Shown here: positions 42,905-52,538 of the stretch, piece after piece | How the letters are laid out: every line of letters begins with the position of its first letter | Position numbering within the stretch: position 1 is the first letter of the stretch | Assembly (NCBI GenBank): GCA_900316645.1 | Contig: ONDP01000019.1 | Span: 1 to 64,000 of the forward strand | DNA length: 64,000 bases | Direction of reading: 5' to 3' | Source of the DNA: an uncultured Prevotellaceae bacterium | GTDB lineage: Bacteria > Bacteroidota > Bacteroidia > Bacteroidales > Bacteroidaceae | Translations under genes and position numbers: made by a program | Notes under the pieces: model-generated | The model's input: only the letters and a program-made list of their open reading frames with translations | The model's database searches: none | Told to the model about the DNA's origin: nothing

Positions 42905-45900
42905 ATGATGTACAAACTAACAAACATTCTGCGAGGACGTCCGTGGCTCATGCTGCTGCTGATGCTCGCATGGCTGATGCCTCAGCAGGCATCGGCTACC
43001 TATGTGGACGATGCCGCCAACTACACCGTGCGGTTGGGCGGTACGAACATCGTCTACTTCACGGCTCCCGTGTACGACACGAGCGACTCCGACACATGGA
43101 TCGAAAAGGGTCAGCTCAAGGTAACGCCGGAAGGCGGATCGACACAAACCATCTTCCAGTGGGAATCGGAAACGGACATCAACAACAGCAATACGACGCT
43201 GTCGTGTAAGTTCACCACCGATGCCGACGGTTTCTTCGACATCACGCTTGGCAACTCGAATGGCACCTCCCGCCTGACCAAGAGCAACGGCGGAAACAGG
43301 ACACTGGTACGCAACAGCGACGGCAAGACCTTCGAGTTTGCTGCCGAGTGGGTGGTGCCCTACAACATGTTGGGCAAGAAACTGACGTTCTCCTGGGAAG
43401 TCAGGCGCAATGGTAATGGCGGACGCTCGGCCGAAACGGTGAAGAACCTCAAGTCGGTCACCATCAACATGCCGGCGGCGGCCTCCAAGTTGAAACCGTT
43501 CGTAGCAGCGCCGATGCTCAACCCGCGTAACCCCGGCAAGCTGGAGCTGCCCTGGTATCTCGCCTCGGACAGCATCACCAAGGCCTACTACGAGTACGTA
43601 GATGCCGCCGGCACGACCCATAAGGTGGACATCAACAACATGAACAACGGCACCATCATGCTCGATGCCAACGTGCCCTACAGAAAGTTCCATATTGTCT
43701 GCAACTACAAGGAGAGAGGCGACAAGGGAGTGTACGAAATCGAGAATGTCTCCTCGTCGACAACCAACCTGGCCATCATCCATGCGCCCGTCGGCCTCAC
43801 TGCCCGCGCCTTGGACGAAAGGAAGGCGAAGGTGGAACTGAAGTGGACGGTGCCCTATGTGGACGACGAGGACCTGGTGCCCACCGACTTCTTCGAGGTT
43901 CAGCGCTCGCTGACCGGCAAGGAGGAAGACTTCGTCGCCATCGGCCAGCTGTTTTATTCCAAGAACGACAAAAAGAGGCTCTATACCTATATCGACAGCA
44001 CGCTGGTGGACGACGTTCAGCCGAGCATGCTGAAGAATGGCGGTACGCTGGACAACCTGACCTACCGTGTGCGCCGCACCATCACCAAGGAGTGGGGATG
44101 GACCGCCGCCAACAACTGTGCCACGAGCGCCCGCTGCACCGTCGACAACCTGCACCTGCTGCGCATAGCCAACTATTCGGCCAAGTGGGAGGACGAGCGG
44201 GCCTACAGCGTGCGCGTGACATGGGACTATGTCAACGAGTATCATGCCATCTGGGACGACCGTGCACAGATGGTGCTGCGCGTCATTTCGAAGAACAATG
44301 CCGGCAAGGTGGTAGACAGCCTCATCTATAAGCTCGACGCGAGCGAGCGCGCCCGTCGCTATAAAATCCTGAACCTTTCGCGTTCGTGTGTGCATTACGA
44401 CGTTGACATGTATGTGGAGCGCGGCGAGTCGCCCATCAACTTTATCGAGCAGTTGACTCCCGACTTCTTCCCCATCCGCTCTCAGGCAGACTGGAACACG
44501 TTCCGCTTACTGGTGCAGAATGCCAATGGCAACAACGTGAACGCCATCCTCTATGCCGACATCACCACCAACTCAAGCGCGGGCGATGCGAGCAATCCCT
44601 ATCGTGGCGTCTTCGACGGTAACGGACATACGCTGACCGTCAACATCACGAACAACTCAAGCAATCAGGCTCCCTTCCGCTATGCAGGCAATGCCACCAT
44701 CCGCAACCTGCGGACGGCCGGCACCATCACCACCAGCGCGAAGTGTGCCTCCGGACTCATCGCGGAAATACAGGCTGGCAGCACCGTCAACATCGAGAGC
44801 TGCCGTTCGTCAGTGACGATTAACAGCAGCGTCAGTGGCGATGCCACCAACGGCGGCTTCGTGGCTACCATGAATGGCACGGTCATCATCCGCAACAGCA
44901 AGTTCGACGGCAGTTTCGAGGGTTCCAACTGCAGCCACAACGGCGGCTTTGTAGGCTGGGCCAACAGCGGCAGCAGCCTGACTATCGAGAACTCGGTCTT
45001 CGCGCCCGACCACATCACCACCAAGCTCGCAGAATGTCAGACCTGGGTACGCAAGGCTGACAACGTGAAACTCTCGAACGTCAACAGCTATGCCACCAGC
45101 GAGTACAAGCCCTATATCACCATCCGCAGCGTCAGCGACTGGAATAAGTTCCGTGCCATGGTGGAAGAAGCCAAGAACCTGTACGATGTGGATGCAGTCC
45201 TGCAAGCCGACATCACCACCAGCGACTACGTGGGAGGCAGCAAAGCAGCTTACTATCGCGGCACCTTCGACGGCAACGGACATACGCTGACCTTCAACAA
45301 GGCAGGCTGGACGGAGGATTACATTGCTCCCTTCCGCTATGTGGGCAATGCTACCATTAAGAATCTGCATACGGCAGGCTCCATCCAGTCCAGCAGTGTA
45401 TATGCGACTGGTCTCGTGGCTGCCCTTATCAATAATACCACTGTTACCATTGAGAACTGTCAGTCGTCTGTTAAGCTGAACTGTACAGGCAGTGGTGACA
45501 AGACGCTCAGTGGCTTCGTGGGACGACTGCAAGATTGTACGCTTACGATCCGCAACTGTAAGTTCGACGGCAGTTTCGAGGGTGCCAGCAGTTATGGTCA
45601 CGCCGGCTTTGTCAGTTGGGCAGCCACCAACACGAACGTAACCATCGAGAACTGCCTATTCGCTCCTGACCGCATCAGCACCATGACCAATATGTGCAAT
45701 AATTGGGCCCGCAAGGATGGTGATGCATCAGCTAAGCTAACGGTGACCAACTGCCATGCCACCAAGGACTTTTCGGTGTTTGTCATCCGTTCCAGTGCCG
45801 ACTGGGACACGTTCCGTGAAATGATTACAATAGCTGAAGGTAATTATTATTTGGATGCCTGGCTCGCTGCAGATATCACTACGAAGCAATCGGCTGCCAT

Positions 45901-48900
45901 GCAGAAATCATGGACTGGCACGTTCAACGGTAATGGCCATACCATCACCGTCGACATCGATGGCGGCGATAGAGAGTATATTGCCCTGTTCCATTCTACG
46001 CGCAACCATACTATTAAGAACCTGCATGTCAAAGGTAAAATCAAGGGTGGTAGGTATTCAGCAGGACTTGTTGGCTATACCAATGGCACTTATAATCATA
46101 TCGACAACTGTCGCGTATCTGTCGACTTAAATTATGACTTTAGTAGTAGAGGGAATGGCGGTGGATTCGTCGGTGATGGTGACAATAAACCACAAGTCAT
46201 CACGAACTGCCTGTTTGATGGTACAATGAGTACAATCCCTGGTAGCAACCCTCTTGTTTATGCCGCTGCATTCATTGGCTGGCAAGATAATAAAGGTAAT
46301 CAAATTTCAGGAAATTCTTTCAACAACAACCTGGAGAATGGAACCTATCCCAAAAATTCTAATTTAGATGCGACCTATGTAGGAATGAACTTTTATCTAT
46401 CAGGACTTACTTCAAACCCCCAGTGGGCAAACGCCGGTCAGTATGGCTCAAACAACTGGACCTACCACGCCGTTGAAACACGTTTTAACCTTTCCGCTGG
46501 TGGTAACGTTCAATGCTGGAGCGAAGCCAGTCAGGTAGGCAGCAAGTCCGCCCACGAGATGGTGACCCAGCTGGGTAGCGGCAACTGGAAGGTGGATGGC
46601 GATAAAGTGGTTCCCATCATGGCCGACGACTTCAGCGCCAACGCCTGGTACGCTGGTACCATTTCGGCCAGCCAGCAGGTAGAGGCTTTAGGCAAGGACA
46701 ACTGGACGGTTGTCGACGGCAAGGCGGTTCCCATCATGGAGCTCATCCTGGACCAGGCTACCGTAGAAGAAATCCTGAAAAACATCCCCGAGGGCTGGAA
46801 GATAGAGGGCGACGACCTCGTGCCCGTCATGACGACGGAGGCTGAGCCTCAATATGCCACCATCACCAAGCCCACCCTGCCCGACTTCTACCACAAGAAC
46901 ACGGGTACGATCGACAAGGTGCTGCTGACGCAGACGCGCCAGAGCAGTGTGCTGCTGTCGTGGAACACCGACGGAAGCCCCATCGACTACTTCACCGTGA
47001 TGCGCCGTCCCGAGGGCGGCAGCGACAGCGACTGGAAGGAGATAGCCACCAACATCGACCAGATGAGCTACGAGGACACCAGCGTGTCGCCGCTGCTCAG
47101 GTATGAATATAAGGTGCTTGGCGTGAACGACTGCGAGGGCATCAGCACCACCGAGACCGATGTCAAGGTTGGCGAGAGTAAGCATACGGGCCGCGTGGAG
47201 GGCTATGTGCGCTTCAACGACGGCACGGGTGCCCCCAACATCCAGGTGGCCGCTATGTATGATGGTAAAACGGTGACGAGTGTCAAGACCGACGAGAGTG
47301 GTTACTTCGAGATCGACGAGCTGTCGTACCTGGGCGGTACGAAGGTCGACTACAAGGTGACACCCGTGACGGAAGGTATCAAGATGGATCGCAGCGACTA
47401 CTTAGTGACCTTCGATGCCAACACCAATAATGTGACCCTGAACGAATTTACCATCAACAACGGCAAGCGCTTCTCGGGCTACGTGATGTACGACGGCACC
47501 AGCATCCCCGTGAAGGGTGTCAACTTCTTAGTGAACGGCCAAAAGGTTCACAATGCCAAGGGCGACTTCGTGGAGAGCGACTATGACGGCAGCTTCTCGT
47601 TCCGACTGGTGGGTGGCGATGCCACCATCCAGGCCGTGAAGGACAACCACGTGTTCACCAACGACGGCTGGTATAAGAACAGCAGCAAGCAGAGCATCAA
47701 CGACGACATTGCCGGCATCTACTTCTACGATGCCACGAAGGTGAAGCTGACCGGCCGCGTGGTCGGCGGTGACGACCAGGGCAGCAAGCCGCTGATGAAC
47801 AACCTGTCGAAGAACAACCTGGGCGACTCGCTGAAGATGGTGCTCACCCTGGAGGGCGACAACACGTCGTGGCTGGTCTACGACAACCTGAACCCCAACC
47901 GCACCACCCGCGAGGAGGTGGTACGCCATCCGCGCGGCGGCGACAAGCACTACACCCGGGTGACCACCGAGCGCAAGCGCATGGAGGTGCTGCCCGACCC
48001 GACGACGGGCGAGTACCTGCTGATGCTGCCGCCCGTACGCTGGAAGGTGCAGCAGGTGTACTGCAAGGGCTATGGCACACTGTTCCAGGAGGGACAGCTG
48101 AACGAGGTCATCGACCTGACCGACTGCCTGACACCGGTGGATACCACCTATGCGGGCACCTACAAGGATGTGGACACCGTCACCGTCAGCACCCCCAAGG
48201 CCCAGTACCATGCCATCTACAACCGCATCTACCACAGTCCGGTGGAGGTGACCTACAAGCAGATAGGCTATGACAACTTCGACTACTTCGGCGACAAGTC
48301 ATACTATGCTACCGAGCTGACGGGCAAGACGGCCGAGGTGCCGTTGGCATACGGCGTGAAGAAGCCCAACTGGCCCGCCACGCGGAGCGACTCGCTGAAG
48401 ACCGTCTATACCTTCGGCTATCCCGTGTTCAGCCTGGAGCGCAAGTATAACATCCTGCTGCAGGTGGCCGAGCGCTATTATTACAACAACGACAAGGGCA
48501 ACGGCACCCTCGACATGGTGCGCCTGGGCGGCGGCAAGGTACGCATGCAGAACGGCCTGAAGAGCGTCACGCTCGAAGGCATCATGGAGGCTCCGGTAGA
48601 GATAGACAGCTTAGGCCAGGCCCGCCTCACGCTGCAGGCCAACCAGATTACCACGCTGCTGAAGCGCGAGAGCGCCCTGCGTACGGTGACCTTCACCGTA
48701 GAGCGCGACGGCACCTTCATAGAGGCCGAGCCGCTTCGGGGCTTTGTGCTCAATATGTTCCCCATCGGCGGCGGCCAAGACATCCTGACCGAGGGCAGGC
48801 CCATCCTCTACGACGTGCTGCGCGACCCCCCGGGCGGCTACAGCTCGAACACGCTGGCCAAGGGTGCTACGATCAACAATACGTACGTGATGAACCTGAC

Positions 48901-51319
48901 AATAACGGCCGGACTGTATATGAACTTCAAGTACGGCGAGAAGCTGGAGACCGTGTCGGCAGCCGTGCAAACACTCAACACTCCGGCTTCTTCAACCGGA
49001 ACTGGCGTCGGTCCTATCAATGCCTCCGATACCGAGAGTGGCGATGTCGATATGTTCATGTACAATGGCAACGGCAGCAAGGCCTTCTCGCATACGATGG
49101 TGGTGGGCAACAATGTCAGCACCAGCGGCGACCCGTCGATGGTGGGTGCCGATGCCGACCTCTATATCGGTTCGGTGCAGAACGTCGTCGTCACGCCGAT
49201 GTCTACCATCCGTGCCGTCACCGACAGCATGTATCAGGCTATCATTGCCCGTACGGCTCCCCAGGGCGGCATGATTTCCGAGGTAGGCAAGAGCATCGAG
49301 TATGGCACCGTAGTGGAGATAGCCAGCGGCGAACGTGAGGGCAAGAATGGAAAGACGGAGAAATTCCACCTGATACGCGACGTGGCCTTAGGCTACGGCC
49401 CGTCGGTGCAGTCGCAGTTCATCTACTCGCAGAAGCAGCTGCTCAAGCAGATTATCCCCGCCAAGGCCAAGGAGATTGTCGACATGATGTTCTTAGGCAC
49501 CAAGGCCGAGGCCCAGGAGATTGCCAACAGGACGAAGCGTCCGGTCTACCTGTCGCTGCGCCAGCCCACTGACTCGACGTTCGCCGTGGTGAACCAGCCA
49601 CTGAAGGGCCATGTCTTCAACGACAGCATCGACAAGGCCAAGCCGGGCTACAACTACCTGGTGGTGATACCCAGTGACAAGAAGCCTGAAGAGTTCAGCG
49701 ACGAGGTGTCGGAGAAGTATCAGGTCATCAAGGCCTGGGTAGACATGATTGCCATGAACGAGAAGGAGAAGGTGAACGCCCGCGACCTGGTGGTCAACTA
49801 CGACGTGGCAGGTGCCGCCGGCGTGAACTACAGCGAGACCTTCGACGCCAGCTATACGGAGTCATGGTCGAACTTCTTCCCCATTGTCACCGAGGTCGAC
49901 TACTTCGGTGTGGGTAAGGGTGTGAGCATGGCTGCCTCGGCAGTGGGCATTGCCGGCTCGATAGCCAGTGCCATTGCACTCTCACTGAAGGAAATGAAGA
50001 CATGGTCAGTACCAGATAACCTGGGAACCATACGTAGTTTGGACGATGGGTCGAAATCATTTGTTGTATTCGGCGGTAAGTTGTTCCAGTGGACATTGTT
50101 CCCCGTGGCTTCCTACACCACAGTAGGTGCCGACTCTGAGGCCAGGTCGTACAACCGTACGGAGAACTTCACCATTGCCCTCGACCCGCTGAGCCACCTG
50201 AACGTGGATGTCTATCGTGCAGGGCTTGCCACCAGCAATAAGCAGACGGTGGATGTCTACAACATCTTCACCAACGACAACTTCAGCACGTACTACGATG
50301 AGGTGTCGGGCCGTGTGATCAAGTCGCTGCAGAACATGAATGTCAAAGGTCCGCGCGGCTTCATCTTCCGCACCCGTGGCGGCTCTACCCGCAATCCATG
50401 GGAGGACCAGCGCGTGACACAGGTCTACAGTCCCGGATCGCAGCTCGATGCCCGCACGCTGAAGGTCTGCAACCCGAAGATCCGCCTCGACAAGCAGAGC
50501 GTGAGCGGCGTGTCCGTCAACGACGCAGCCCACTTCACGGTTTACCTGTCGAACGAGAGCGAGAAGCCTGAGGCTGCCGACAATCCTACCGTCCTGCAAC
50601 TGTTTGCCAACGACCAGATGAATCCGTTAGGTGCCAAGATTAGCGTCAACGGACAGACGCTGACTACGGGCGGCATGGCCGTCTCGGTAGTGCCCGGAAT
50701 GGAAACGGCCCTGCAGATGGAGGTACGTGCCGGACAGGGCTTCGACTTCGAGAAACTGGTGATTGGCGTGATGTCGCCCACTGACCCCGACCATACAACG
50801 GCCCTGACCTCATTCGACGTTCACTTCCTGCGCGAGGCCGGAGCGGTGACCATCTCGGCACCGGTCGACAAGTGGGTGCTGAACACCAATGCCGCGAAGG
50901 ATGCCGACCGTGGCTGGTATCTGCCTGTGACCATCAACGGCTTTGACCGCCACCAGCATAACTTCGACCACATTGAGTTCCAGTACAAGGAGTCGCAGCG
51001 CGGCGACGATGCCTGGACGAACCTCTGCTCGTACTATGCCAAGGACTCGCTGATGCAAAAAGCCAACGGCGTGAGGGAGCTGATTCCCGAGAACGGCAAT
51101 ATCACGACGCGATTCTACGGCGAGGGCTGGGTGACCGAGCGCACCTACGACCTGCGTGCCGTGGTGTTCTGCCGCAACGGCAGTGACTTCCTGACCACGC
51201 CGTCGAAGATTATCAGCGGTATCAAGGATACACGCCGCCCGCAGCTGTTCGGCACACCCGAACCGAAGAGCGGAATATCATCTTCAACTTCTCGGAAGAC
51301 ATCGAAAACAACAATCTGA
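42905..51319 (+). CDS. Giant secreted multidomain protein, N-terminal fragment (frameshifted)
   Basis: This is the first 2,804 residues of what was one protein of about 3,900. A signal peptide ends at QQASA. Then come fibronectin-like strands, three right-handed beta-helix repeats (about 520-735, 736-958 and 958-1160, each opening IRS..DW..F and containing GxFDGNGHT), a fibronectin III domain (about 1338-1425), and carboxypeptidase-regulatory-like domains ('GRVEGYVRFNDGTGAPNIQV'). A long unassigned region has a Gly/Ala-rich hydrophobic helix near 2337-2360, and an Ig-like part follows. The frame breaks at 51274, where one A seems missing; restoring it gives 'KSGNIIFNFSEDIE' and joins the next fragment. 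Probably a surface adhesin or polysaccharide-binding protein. Confidence 0.8.
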   Translation: MMYKLTNILRGRPWLMLLLMLAWLMPQQASATYVDDAANYTVRLGGTNIVYFTAPVYDTSDSDTWIEKGQLKVTPEGGSTQTIFQWESETDINNSNTTLSCKFTTDADGFFDITLGNSNGTSRLTKSNGGNRTLVRNSDGKTFEFAAEWVVPYNMLGKKLTFSWEVRRNGNGGRSAETVKNLKSVTINMPAAASKLKPFVAAPMLNPRNPGKLELPWYLASDSITKAYYEYVDAAGTTHKVDINNMNNGTIMLDANVPYRKFHIVCNYKERGDKGVYEIENVSSSTTNLAIIHAPVGLTARALDERKAKVELKWTVPYVDDEDLVPTDFFEVQRSLTGKEEDFVAIGQLFYSKNDKKRLYTYIDSTLVDDVQPSMLKNGGTLDNLTYRVRRTITKEWGWTAANNCATSARCTVDNLHLLRIANYSAKWEDERAYSVRVTWDYVNEYHAIWDDRAQMVLRVISKNNAGKVVDSLIYKLDASERARRYKILNLSRSCVHYDVDMYVERGESPINFIEQLTPDFFPIRSQADWNTFRLLVQNANGNNVNAILYADITTNSSAGDASNPYRGVFDGNGHTLTVNITNNSSNQAPFRYAGNATIRNLRTAGTITTSAKCASGLIAEIQAGSTVNIESCRSSVTINSSVSGDATNGGFVATMNGTVIIRNSKFDGSFEGSNCSHNGGFVGWANSGSSLTIENSVFAPDHITTKLAECQTWVRKADNVKLSNVNSYATSEYKPYITIRSVSDWNKFRAMVEEAKNLYDVDAVLQADITTSDYVGGSKAAYYRGTFDGNGHTLTFNKAGWTEDYIAPFRYVGNATIKNLHTAGSIQSSSVYATGLVAALINNTTVTIENCQSSVKLNCTGSGDKTLSGFVGRLQDCTLTIRNCKFDGSFEGASSYGHAGFVSWAATNTNVTIENCLFAPDRISTMTNMCNNWARKDGDASAKLTVTNCHATKDFSVFVIRSSADWDTFREMITIAEGNYYLDAWLAADITTKQSAAMQKSWTGTFNGNGHTITVDIDGGDREYIALFHSTRNHTIKNLHVKGKIKGGRYSAGLVGYTNGTYNHIDNCRVSVDLNYDFSSRGNGGGFVGDGDNKPQVITNCLFDGTMSTIPGSNPLVYAAAFIGWQDNKGNQISGNSFNNNLENGTYPKNSNLDATYVGMNFYLSGLTSNPQWANAGQYGSNNWTYHAVETRFNLSAGGNVQCWSEASQVGSKSAHEMVTQLGSGNWKVDGDKVVPIMADDFSANAWYAGTISASQQVEALGKDNWTVVDGKAVPIMELILDQATVEEILKNIPEGWKIEGDDLVPVMTTEAEPQYATITKPTLPDFYHKNTGTIDKVLLTQTRQSSVLLSWNTDGSPIDYFTVMRRPEGGSDSDWKEIATNIDQMSYEDTSVSPLLRYEYKVLGVNDCEGISTTETDVKVGESKHTGRVEGYVRFNDGTGAPNIQVAAMYDGKTVTSVKTDESGYFEIDELSYLGGTKVDYKVTPVTEGIKMDRSDYLVTFDANTNNVTLNEFTINNGKRFSGYVMYDGTSIPVKGVNFLVNGQKVHNAKGDFVESDYDGSFSFRLVGGDATIQAVKDNHVFTNDGWYKNSSKQSINDDIAGIYFYDATKVKLTGRVVGGDDQGSKPLMNNLSKNNLGDSLKMVLTLEGDNTSWLVYDNLNPNRTTREEVVRHPRGGDKHYTRVTTERKRMEVLPDPTTGEYLLMLPPVRWKVQQVYCKGYGTLFQEGQLNEVIDLTDCLTPVDTTYAGTYKDVDTVTVSTPKAQYHAIYNRIYHSPVEVTYKQIGYDNFDYFGDKSYYATELTGKTAEVPLAYGVKKPNWPATRSDSLKTVYTFGYPVFSLERKYNILLQVAERYYYNNDKGNGTLDMVRLGGGKVRMQNGLKSVTLEGIMEAPVEIDSLGQARLTLQANQITTLLKRESALRTVTFTVERDGTFIEAEPLRGFVLNMFPIGGGQDILTEGRPILYDVLRDPPGGYSSNTLAKGATINNTYVMNLTITAGLYMNFKYGEKLETVSAAVQTLNTPASSTGTGVGPINASDTESGDVDMFMYNGNGSKAFSHTMVVGNNVSTSGDPSMVGADADLYIGSVQNVVVTPMSTIRAVTDSMYQAIIARTAPQGGMISEVGKSIEYGTVVEIASGEREGKNGKTEKFHLIRDVALGYGPSVQSQFIYSQKQLLKQIIPAKAKEIVDMMFLGTKAEAQEIANRTKRPVYLSLRQPTDSTFAVVNQPLKGHVFNDSIDKAKPGYNYLVVIPSDKKPEEFSDEVSEKYQVIKAWVDMIAMNEKEKVNARDLVVNYDVAGAAGVNYSETFDASYTESWSNFFPIVTEVDYFGVGKGVSMAASAVGIAGSIASAIALSLKEMKTWSVPDNLGTIRSLDDGSKSFVVFGGKLFQWTLFPVASYTTVGADSEARSYNRTENFTIALDPLSHLNVDVYRAGLATSNKQTVDVYNIFTNDNFSTYYDEVSGRVIKSLQNMNVKGPRGFIFRTRGGSTRNPWEDQRVTQVYSPGSQLDARTLKVCNPKIRLDKQSVSGVSVNDAAHFTVYLSNESEKPEAADNPTVLQLFANDQMNPLGAKISVNGQTLTTGGMAVSVVPGMETALQMEVRAGQGFDFEKLVIGVMSPTDPDHTTALTSFDVHFLREAGAVTISAPVDKWVLNTNAAKDADRGWYLPVTINGFDRHQHNFDHIEFQYKESQRGDDAWTNLCSYYAKDSLMQKANGVRELIPENGNITTRFYGEGWVTERTYDLRAVVFCRNGSDFLTTPSKIISGIKDTRRPQLFGTPEPKSGISSSTSRKTSKTTI
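44463..46430 (+). repeat. Three tandem beta-helix repeats of about 650 bp within the giant gene
   Basis: Units starting at about 44463, 45112 and 45779 each encode 'IRSxxDWxxFRxM/L', 'ADITT', 'FDGNGHT', 'NATIKNLHTAG' and 'IENCxSSV'-type strands. Units 1 and 2 are close in sequence, while unit 3 is more diverged and more AT-rich. Likely duplicated beta-helix modules; unequal recombination could change their number. Confidence 0.8.
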
Positions 51320-51339
51320 GTGCCATCACCAACTTCGAG

Positions 51340-52533
51340 GTGAAGGGTGAGGTGAACAACAACAGCCTCTCAGAGATGGTGAGCGTACAGTTTGACGGCA
51401 AGGGCAGCATCGAGACGGAGGCAAGGCGCAACTTCAGCGGTAAGAACCTGACTATCGACCTGATGGTGAAGCCCAACGAGACGGGCCGCGACATGCCGCT
51501 GTTCTCGCACGGCACCAACGGCCAGAAGCTGCAGCTGTGGCTGACGAAGGACTACAAACTGAAGGGCGTGGTGAACGACCAGACGTTCGTCTCTGACTCT
51601 ACGATTTCGAAGACCGGCTTCAAGCAGGTGGCCATGGTGCTGAACCAGACCGACAGCACGGTGACCTTCTTCAAAGGCGGTGTGCAGGCTGGCAAACCGC
51701 ACAAGCTGACCGCCCTCTATACCGGAACGGGCCCGCTCATCTACGGACGCACCAACGAACTGGACCGCAAGGCCAGTCAGTACTACGAGGGTCGCATGAT
51801 GGAGGCTCGCCTGTGGTACAGTGCCATGGACGGCGGACTCATCGGTACGACCTATGGCAACCAGCGGCTGACGGGCTACGAGAAAGATCTTGTTGACTAC
51901 TACCCGATGAACGAGGGTTCCGGTAAATATGTCAAAGACCACACGCAGGGAGCCAATGCCCAGATGATAGGAACCAGCTGGGCTATCCCACGCGGTATCT
52001 CGCTGAAACTGGCGAAGGAAGACAAGGGTATGCTCCTGGACAAGAATGCGCTGAACCGGACCAGCGATCATGACTACACGCTGATGTTCTGGTTCAAGAC
52101 CGATGCCGAGGGCCGCGGTACGCTGCTCTCCAACGGTCGCGGACTGAAGGGGGACAATGGTGCCGATAACCAGTTCCATATCGGATTCGAAGGCGACAAG
52201 CTGATGTATCGCTCGAATGGCTTCAGCATCGAGGTGCCTGGCAACTGGAGTGACAACAACTGGCACAACTTCGCCATGACGGTGAACCGCGGACGCAACG
52301 TGGCCAACATCTATGTGGACAAGGAGCTGCGCACGACCTTCGGGGTGGACAGCCTCGGTGGCATCAGCGGCGGCTATCCGCTCATCGGTGCAACGCGCTA
52401 CGACGTGCTGAAAGAGAATGGCGAGGTGGAGACTGTCGACGGTACGGATGCCATGGCAGGTAATGTGGACGAACTGATGTTCTTTGCTCAGGCACTGCCG
52501 CAGCAGCCAAGGGTGACGAGGCTGGTCTGCTGA
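51340..52533 (+). CDS. Giant secreted protein, middle fragment with two LamG domains
   Basis: This reading frame is open from about 51274, directly continuing the N-terminal fragment after the first frameshift; GTG 51340 is only the first start-like codon. It encodes two concanavalin-A/LamG-type jelly rolls. The first (about 51380-51860) has 'FSGKNLTIDLMVKPNETG'; the second (about 52040-52480) has 'HDYTLMFWFKTDAEGRGTL' and 'NWHNFAMTVNRGRNVANIYVD'. Such domains bind sugars or proteins. The frame ends by reading through 'ALPQQPRV'; adding one G near 52503 gives 'ALPQAAKGDEAGLLTYLGFDRIE' and joins the next fragment. It is not an independent gene. Confidence 0.72.
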   Translation: MKGEVNNNSLSEMVSVQFDGKGSIETEARRNFSGKNLTIDLMVKPNETGRDMPLFSHGTNGQKLQLWLTKDYKLKGVVNDQTFVSDSTISKTGFKQVAMVLNQTDSTVTFFKGGVQAGKPHKLTALYTGTGPLIYGRTNELDRKASQYYEGRMMEARLWYSAMDGGLIGTTYGNQRLTGYEKDLVDYYPMNEGSGKYVKDHTQGANAQMIGTSWAIPRGISLKLAKEDKGMLLDKNALNRTSDHDYTLMFWFKTDAEGRGTLLSNGRGLKGDNGADNQFHIGFEGDKLMYRSNGFSIEVPGNWSDNNWHNFAMTVNRGRNVANIYVDKELRTTFGVDSLGGISGGYPLIGATRYDVLKENGEVETVDGTDAMAGNVDELMFFAQALPQQPRVTRLVC

Positions 52534-52538
52534 CCTAC

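Noticed and set aside
42917-44395. 492-codon minus-strand frame
   Set aside because: Antisense to the GC-rich start of the giant gene, which has a signal peptide and clear domains; no recognisable protein.
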